DNA from: UBA11574 sp964591175
GTDB taxonomy: Bacteria; Desulfobacterota; Desulfobacteria; Desulfobacterales; UBA11574
DNA: 18,182 nucleotides
Assembly: GCA_964591175.1 (NCBI GenBank)
Contig: CAZQAF010000072.1
Location: forward strand, 1 to 18,182
Reading direction: 5' to 3'
Part shown: positions 13,203-18,182 of the stretch, piece after piece
Layout of the letters: the number at the start of each line of letters is the position of its first letter
How positions within the stretch are numbered: position 1 is the first letter of the stretch
Program-made: the position numbers and the translations under genes
The notes under the pieces: generated by a model
The model's database searches: none
What the model was told of the DNA's origin: nothing
What the model saw: the letters and a program-made list of their open reading frames with translations, nothing else

Positions 13203-15782
13203 ATGATACGGTTATGGAAGCATCTACATGACGGCAAAGCCCGGGAATCAAAGGCAGAAATGTACTTGAGGAAAAAATACAGCGAGTTTCTGTCCGTGCT
13301 CTTTGAAAACGAATACAGCCTGGATTTGATGACCCGGTTGGAGGAAAAATTTTACAACAACAAGCTGATCAGTTTTCCTTACCTGAAAACGATGATTGAA
13401 AACCTGTCCAAGCATATTGCCAATATCGTCGAAAGCCTCATTCAGCTCTCGGGCGGAAATTATTTCGTCCTGCGTGAAATCTATGGGCGCCTGAATAAAG
13501 AGATCAAGCAGGTGCTCAGAGGCAGCAAAGAGCCCATCTTTACCCCCATGGTCATTCCCCTGGCCATAATCAAAAAAGAACTGGTGGATAAAGTCGGCAA
13601 TAAGATGGCGAATCTTGGCGACATGCATAACCGTTGCGATCGGCTGGTCCCCTCGGGATTTTCGGCCACGGCCTGTGCTTATGGCTATTTTTTGGAATAC
13701 AATGGTTTGCCGGAAAAAATAAACGATGTGTTATGCGACCTGAATCCTGATGAAAGCCATCAGCTTCTTGAGGCTGAAAAAGCCATCAAAAAAATCTTCC
13801 TCGAAGCAGATATTCCGCCGGAGATCGAAAACGCCATATTGCTTGAAAGTGAAAAGATTGAGAAGGACAAAGGACATCCGCTGCACTGGGCCGTCCGCAG
13901 CAGCGCTATCGGCGAAGACCTGGCCGAAAGCTCTTTTGCAGGACAGTTCAGCACGATGCTCAATGTTCCCACTGACCAATTATTGCAATCGTTTAAAGAG
14001 GTTGCTTCGAGCAAATACAATGCCAGTGCCATTGTATACCAGCGCATGCGAAACATCCGTGATGAGGATATCACGATGAGCATTGGATTCATGGAGATGA
14101 TCGATCCGGTATGCTCAGGGGTGATGTATACGCTCGACCCCGTCGAACCCAATCGCCACGAAATGGTGATCAATGCGGTATGGGGCATTGGCGAACTCCT
14201 GGTCGAAGGCATTGTCTCAGCGGATGTTTATGTCCTTAACCGTGAACGCGGGTTCGCCGTGGTCCGGGAGGAAACCGCACAGAAAGACGTTTGCCTGGTA
14301 CGCATGAACGGCGGCGGCCTGCAACAACAGGCCATATCCGAGGATAAGTCCTGCAGCCGCTGTTTGGACCCGCATCAGCTGAGAAGACTTGCCAAAATGG
14401 GGATGCAGGTTGAGGCGCACTTCCATGGTCCCCAGGATATCGAGTGGTGTTTTGACCGGGAGGATCGCTTATACTTGCTGCAGGCACGCCCGTTGCAGAT
14501 TTTCGAAAGGACCGAGCGCAGCTCGCCCAGGCCTGCAGTTGATGCCAAGATGATTGCCGACAATACGCAAACCATCAGTCCGGGGATCGGCTGGGGAAAA
14601 GTGCTGAAAGCAAGGAGCGTCCACGATCTGAGCGGACTTCCGGAGGGCACCATCCTTGTTCTGAAGAACTCTTCGCCGCGGTTCATCGGAGCGTTCCACA
14701 AAGTCGCGGCTGTGATTGTCGAAAAGGGCAATTGGACGGACCATATGGCCTCTGTGATTCGCGAATTCGGGGTACCTTGTCTCGTTCGGGTTGCCGGTAT
14801 TTTTGACGCTTTGCATGATGGCCAGCAGGTTACCGTTGACGCTGACGATGGCGTCATCTATGAGGGTATTGTGTCGGCATTGAAACGGGCAAGAGCGGTG
14901 TCGCCGACCAAGAGCGCGGATATCGCTATAACAGAGTCGCACCGTTTGCTCGAGATTATGGCCGAACATATTTTCCCGCTGCATTTGACCGATCCGCGGC
15001 AAGCGGATTTCGTACCCGAGTCTTGCCGGACCTGGCATGATCTTCTTCGCTTTTGCCATGAGACGGCGCTTAATGAAATGTTCCTTTTGAAGGAGAAAAC
15101 CCGATTGCGTTCCGCCAAAAACGTTTTCAGGGTTGAAACCGACCTGCCCATTTATTTGTATGTACTGGATATCCTGGGCAATACAATTGAAAAGCGCAAC
15201 CGGAAAGTCATCGCCGCGAAAGATGTTGTCAGCTTGCCGTTTCAGAAGCTCTGGGAGGGGATGACGGACCCGGAAGTCAACTGGAAAGGGCCGGAAGTCG
15301 GGATGTCGTCTAAAGATCTTGTATCCGCCATGCTAAGAACACCGATGTACACGCTAACACAACCAGCGGACAGTAACAGCTACGCCGTGGTCGCCCCGGA
15401 GTATCTGAATTTAAGCTTGAGCATGGGCTATCATTATATCATTTTGGATTGCTTTTTATCGGATGACGCTTATAACAATTACATCTCCCTCTCTTTCAAA
15501 GGAGGCGCCGCCGAAGCCAGGAAAAGGAGTCTACGGGTAGCCTTTGTCAGCGAAGTGCTGCAGCACATGGATTTTAAAGTGAGGACTTCCGGTGATTTTC
15601 TCAAAGCGCGATTGAAGGCCGAAACAGCCCATGAATTGGGAAAGAAATTATTTACCATCGGCCATATTTTTGGTGTGACGCGGCTTTTGGATTTGGCAAT
15701 GGAAGATGAAGAGACGGTAAAGAAATGTGTCGCCAAGTTTGAATCCCAGGATTATTCGTTGGGATTGACGGAAAATAATTAG
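13203..15782 (+). CDS. PEP synthase-like ATP-grasp/phosphohistidine swivel protein
   Basis: An 859-residue protein; TAGGAGATCA precedes the ATG at 13203. Residues 1-115 are a helical N-terminal domain I do not recognise. Residues about 120-435 match the PEP synthase/PPDK nucleotide-binding domain: AVRSSAIGEDLAESSFAGQF (230-249), GVMYTLDP (306-313) and the final DIEW...LYLLQARP (412-430). Residues about 450-560 are the swivelling phosphohistidine domain, where WTDHMASVIREFGVPCLV keeps the catalytic His (H514) but changes the usual TSHAA surround. The PEP/pyruvate-binding barrel is absent; residues about 590-859 form another, unrecognised domain. The mechanism should be ATP-dependent phosphorylation of H514, then transfer to an unknown acceptor, as in rifampin phosphotransferase, which shares these two modules. 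It is second in an operon with the DUF202/receiver protein. Its TAG stop takes its last two bases from R1c. Confidence 0.85.
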   Translation: MIRLWKHLHDGKARESKAEMYLRKKYSEFLSVLFENEYSLDLMTRLEEKFYNNKLISFPYLKTMIENLSKHIANIVESLIQLSGGNYFVLREIYGRLNKEIKQVLRGSKEPIFTPMVIPLAIIKKELVDKVGNKMANLGDMHNRCDRLVPSGFSATACAYGYFLEYNGLPEKINDVLCDLNPDESHQLLEAEKAIKKIFLEADIPPEIENAILLESEKIEKDKGHPLHWAVRSSAIGEDLAESSFAGQFSTMLNVPTDQLLQSFKEVASSKYNASAIVYQRMRNIRDEDITMSIGFMEMIDPVCSGVMYTLDPVEPNRHEMVINAVWGIGELLVEGIVSADVYVLNRERGFAVVREETAQKDVCLVRMNGGGLQQQAISEDKSCSRCLDPHQLRRLAKMGMQVEAHFHGPQDIEWCFDREDRLYLLQARPLQIFERTERSSPRPAVDAKMIADNTQTISPGIGWGKVLKARSVHDLSGLPEGTILVLKNSSPRFIGAFHKVAAVIVEKGNWTDHMASVIREFGVPCLVRVAGIFDALHDGQQVTVDADDGVIYEGIVSALKRARAVSPTKSADIAITESHRLLEIMAEHIFPLHLTDPRQADFVPESCRTWHDLLRFCHETALNEMFLLKEKTRLRSAKNVFRVETDLPIYLYVLDILGNTIEKRNRKVIAAKDVVSLPFQKLWEGMTDPEVNWKGPEVGMSSKDLVSAMLRTPMYTLTQPADSNSYAVVAPEYLNLSLSMGYHYIILDCFLSDDAYNNYISLSFKGGAAEARKRSLRVAFVSEVLQHMDFKVRTSGDFLKARLKAETAHELGKKLFTIGHIFGVTRLLDLAMEDEETVKKCVAKFESQDYSLGLTENN

Positions 15783-16011
15783 AAGGCATCTCAAAAAAGT
15801 CTTTTCGTCCGATCCGCCGGTCGAAGATGCCGCTGGCGGTGAGGCGGGCAAGTATCGGCGTTGAGCCCTCGAATCAAGTCCTCAACATACTTGAGTATGC
15901 GTGTCGAAGATCCCGTTAACAGACGGGGCGGGTTGATTCTCGGCCTCGCGTTCTTGTCCCGCCCTTTGGCGGGAGATCTCGACCAAAAATCCAAATTTTG
16001 AGATGCCTTCT
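15781..16011 (-). repeat. R1c: full inverted copy of R1 at the right border of the cassette
   Basis: The terminal repeats AGAAGGCATCTCAAAA and TTTTGAGATGCCTTCT are perfect over 16 bp, with T on the left and A on the right. The interior, read on the minus strand, shares the CTTCGACACGCATACTCAAG, CTCAACGCCGATACTTG and CGCCAGCGGCATCTTCGACC blocks with R1b. It lies between the convergent stop codons of the phosphotransferase-like gene and the L,D-transpeptidase, where a transcript from either side could fold its ends together. Confidence 0.85.
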
Positions 16012-16039
16012 AGAAGTCATTCCCCAAGGGAAGATATTC

Positions 16040-17836
16040 CTAAAATACCCCCGGATCTTCAGAGGAAGTCTGGTCATCAAAGATGAGCTTCCAAAATTGA
16101 TAGGGCTGCTCTTTCAGGACGTTGGCCAGTATCCGGTCCTGTTTATAAACATCGTTTCGGAAATGAACAACCCCGTTATTATCTGCCCATGCCGTAATAT
16201 AAACTATATAGACGGGGACATGTTCATTTAGAAAAATATTTTTACGCCTTGAGCTTTCCAATAAATCCAAAATGGCTTCTTTGGTCCACCGGGGATTAGA
16301 TTTTAAGAGAAATTCAGCCAGGGAATAGGGCTTTTCCAGGCGGATACATCCGGAGCTGAAGTCTCTTAAGCTCTTGTCAAATAAAGATTTATTCGGTGTG
16401 TCATGGAGGTAGACGGCATATTTATTGGGAAATATAAATTTTATTTTTCCCAGTAGATTGTACGGCCCAGAGGTTTGTTGCAGTTTATAAGGAAAGTAAG
16501 ATTTCGGGGTCAAATTGCACCAACTGATAAGCGCAGGGTCTATTTCAGATGAGTCGTGCTGCCAGTTTTTATATACCTTTATATGTTTTGCTGCCAGGTA
16601 AGCAAGGTTTGAGCATACTTTTGGCGCTAGATCCTTCACTGCCAACTTTGTGGGAATGTTCCAAAAGGGATTTATTACGAGATACTGCATTTTTCCACTA
16701 AATACCGGTGTTTTTCGATAAGTCTTTCCTACGACCACTCGCATTTCCATAATCGGCCGGCCGCCTTCAACTGCAGACATTTTGAAGTTTGCTATATTGA
16801 CCAGGATGTATTTATTGCCCAGATCTCTGGGTAACCAACGCCATCTCTCCATGTTGAGTTCGATTTGATGCAATCTCTTCCGGACAGGGATTTTCATAGC
16901 CGCAACAGTTTGGCTGCCGGCTATGCCGTCCACTGAGAGTCCGTGACGAAATTGAAATCGCTTTACAGCTTTTTTAAGGTCGCGGTCAAAAAAAGCCGGA
17001 TTTGGGGTCTCCGTAGCTTTCAAATCTCCCAAGAAGATTAACCGATTTCTTAACATGCGGACCCGTTCATGCGAAACCCCGTATCGTAACGACTCCCCGG
17101 CAGGCATGTGGAACGATTCGTTTTTAGCTGCCAGTTCCCGATATTTTTTCAGTGCCGACTGAAGATTTAAATACGCTTGATGGTGCGGTGAAAGATTTTG
17201 CAGCGTGTTTCGTATGGCGTGATCTTCTAAGGCATTGTTGAGAACGCCGACCAAATCAATATCCGGATCAAACGATTCCCCTTTTATGTGGACGGTCTCC
17301 AGATTCACGAGACCGAACAGCAGATGGGAAGAAAAATTCAAAAACGAGTCGGTTAACAATATATCGAGATCTGCCGCTATGTCCTGATAAATGAGAGACG
17401 GTGTATGGCGGTCATCTCTCACTGCGTTGAGTAAAATCTCGATGGCATTAAGGTGATAGTATCCAGGTTTTAAAGCATGCTTTTTGCAGTTTTTAATTTC
17501 ATCGAGCAAATCATCTGCCAAAAGAAACTCCCCATTTTTCCCCATCCATGCCGGTGAAAAATTCCTTTGTAGATAAAAAGAAGGAACTAGAGATGTGCCG
17601 AGAATAAGCTTTGACCGGGATATCAATCGTTTTTTGTCCGAAAATCGCACAACTTTTTTTTGAATAAGTTCGGATATTGTATCAGGGTTGAATATCGAAA
17701 CAGGGGTTTTATGCGTTTCGGGAATTATTATGGACTTTTGTGGAGGGGATGCCGCACAGCCGGTAATAATGAATAAAATAAGCAAAATCGTTTTTGCAGG
17801 TTTCGCGTAATGATAAGAAAAAGCTATCTGTTTCAT
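16040..17836 (-). CDS. Lipoprotein L,D-transpeptidase with peptidoglycan-binding domain (YcbB/LdtD type)
   Basis: A 598-residue cell-wall cross-linking enzyme. The N-terminus is a lipoprotein signal: a hydrophobic run (about 15-24), then ITGC with lipid-acceptor C27, so it should be tethered in the periplasm. A large N-terminal region (about 45-250) resembles the scaffold domain of LdtD. A peptidoglycan-binding domain follows at about 255-315 (AVKRFQFRHGLSVDGIAG). The YkuD catalytic domain spans about 343-505, with H478 in YLHDTP and catalytic C497 in SSGCIRL, the HX(15-17)[ST]xGC signature. It makes 3-3 cross-links between meso-diaminopimelate residues or attaches proteins. The ATG at 17836 has no clear ribosome binding site. 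The gene is monocistronic and convergent with the cassette. Confidence 0.9.
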   Translation of the reverse strand: MKQIAFSYHYAKPAKTILLILFIITGCAASPPQKSIIIPETHKTPVSIFNPDTISELIQKKVVRFSDKKRLISRSKLILGTSLVPSFYLQRNFSPAWMGKNGEFLLADDLLDEIKNCKKHALKPGYYHLNAIEILLNAVRDDRHTPSLIYQDIAADLDILLTDSFLNFSSHLLFGLVNLETVHIKGESFDPDIDLVGVLNNALEDHAIRNTLQNLSPHHQAYLNLQSALKKYRELAAKNESFHMPAGESLRYGVSHERVRMLRNRLIFLGDLKATETPNPAFFDRDLKKAVKRFQFRHGLSVDGIAGSQTVAAMKIPVRKRLHQIELNMERWRWLPRDLGNKYILVNIANFKMSAVEGGRPIMEMRVVVGKTYRKTPVFSGKMQYLVINPFWNIPTKLAVKDLAPKVCSNLAYLAAKHIKVYKNWQHDSSEIDPALISWCNLTPKSYFPYKLQQTSGPYNLLGKIKFIFPNKYAVYLHDTPNKSLFDKSLRDFSSGCIRLEKPYSLAEFLLKSNPRWTKEAILDLLESSRRKNIFLNEHVPVYIVYITAWADNNGVVHFRNDVYKQDRILANVLKEQPYQFWKLIFDDQTSSEDPGVF

Positions 17837-18182
17837 TATTAAAAAACCATATGATTTCTGTCTTAAGACTTGATCACATCAGCTTGAGGTGGTTTGAAGT
17901 CTGCTGTGGATTTTCCGTTTATACAAAATTCGTGGCATAAAACCCAAATTTGTTATAATCACTATCAATTCCCTCAACAATATTCAACTTGCTGTTATTT
18001 CTTGCAAAAATCGTGCAAGATTTAACATGATGAGGGGGAATGTGAGAAACTAATAGAATTGCGGATGGTTATCCTAAATTCGCAGTCTTAAAGAAATCAG
18101 GTATTGAAATAATATATTACAATTTTTGTAAAACGGTTGACATATTTTGCCAATGCTTAAATCTAAAATCTGTGAAAATTAT
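17837..18182. other. Intergenic region at the window end
   Basis: It contains no supported gene. It holds an inverted repeat CTTGCA/TGCAAG around 18003-18021 and, near the edge on the plus strand, TTGACA (18137-18142) followed after 15 bases by TAAATC. That could be a promoter for a gene beyond the window, but the spacing is short. Confidence 0.35.
17918..17947 (-). promoter_or_regulatory. Possible promoter of the L,D-transpeptidase
   Basis: On the minus strand TTGGGT (plus 17942-17947) and TATAAA (17918-17923) are 18 bases apart, about 80 bases ahead of the start codon. The spacing and -10 box are reasonable, and the -35 box is only partly conserved. Confidence 0.3.

Noticed and set aside
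15791..15994. 67-codon minus-strand frame across R1c as a gene
   Set aside because: It lies wholly inside a repeat, has no ribosome binding site, and is cut in the other copies; kept only as an observation about R1.

Overview
The window looks like a chromosomal segment of an anaerobic Desulfobacterota-type bacterium. This is inferred from the protein families present: a branched-chain amino acid binding protein remnant, many single-domain oxidoreductases, and a PEP-synthase-like protein paired with a DUF202/receiver protein. There is no 16S gene or other taxonomic marker, so the assignment is tentative. I see no tRNA, rRNA, CRISPR array or intact insertion sequence.

Layout. Positions 1-740 hold a short inverted-terminal-repeat element (R1a) and a truncated LivJ-type binding protein. 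Positions 741-7246 form an oxidoreductase-rich stretch: an old-yellow-enzyme flavoprotein (+), a universal stress protein (-), a zinc alcohol dehydrogenase (-), an aldo/keto reductase pseudogene with its middle deleted (-), a short-chain dehydrogenase and an intact aldo/keto reductase in one operon (-), the 3' remnant of a methyltransferase (-), and a D-2-hydroxyacid dehydrogenase (-). An MFS transporter (7337-8665) lies upstream of the last gene. Positions 8941-10400 carry a DksA/TraR-type zinc-finger gene followed by two overlapping genes of unknown function, one small and charged, the other a four-helix membrane protein. A cupin follows at 10795-11271.

The most distinctive part is 11800-16012. 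Two genes on the + strand encode a membrane-anchored coiled-coil/DUF202/receiver fusion and an 859-residue ATP-grasp/phosphohistidine protein that lacks the usual PEP synthase C-terminal barrel. They lie tightly between two inverted copies of the R1 element. The left copy ends just before the ribosome binding site of the first gene, and the right copy supplies the last two bases of the stop codon of the second. A lipoprotein L,D-transpeptidase (-) converges on the right-hand copy.

Two repeat families explain most of the non-coding DNA. R1 is about 110-260 bp with 16-bp terminal inverted repeats of the form AGAAGnnATCTCAAAA; there are three bounded copies and one end fragment. R2 is about 105-160 bp with three copies, all in the same orientation, each just upstream of minus-strand genes. 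Three gene remnants (LivJ, aldo/keto reductase, methyltransferase) beside these repeats suggest repeated insertion and deletion in this stretch.
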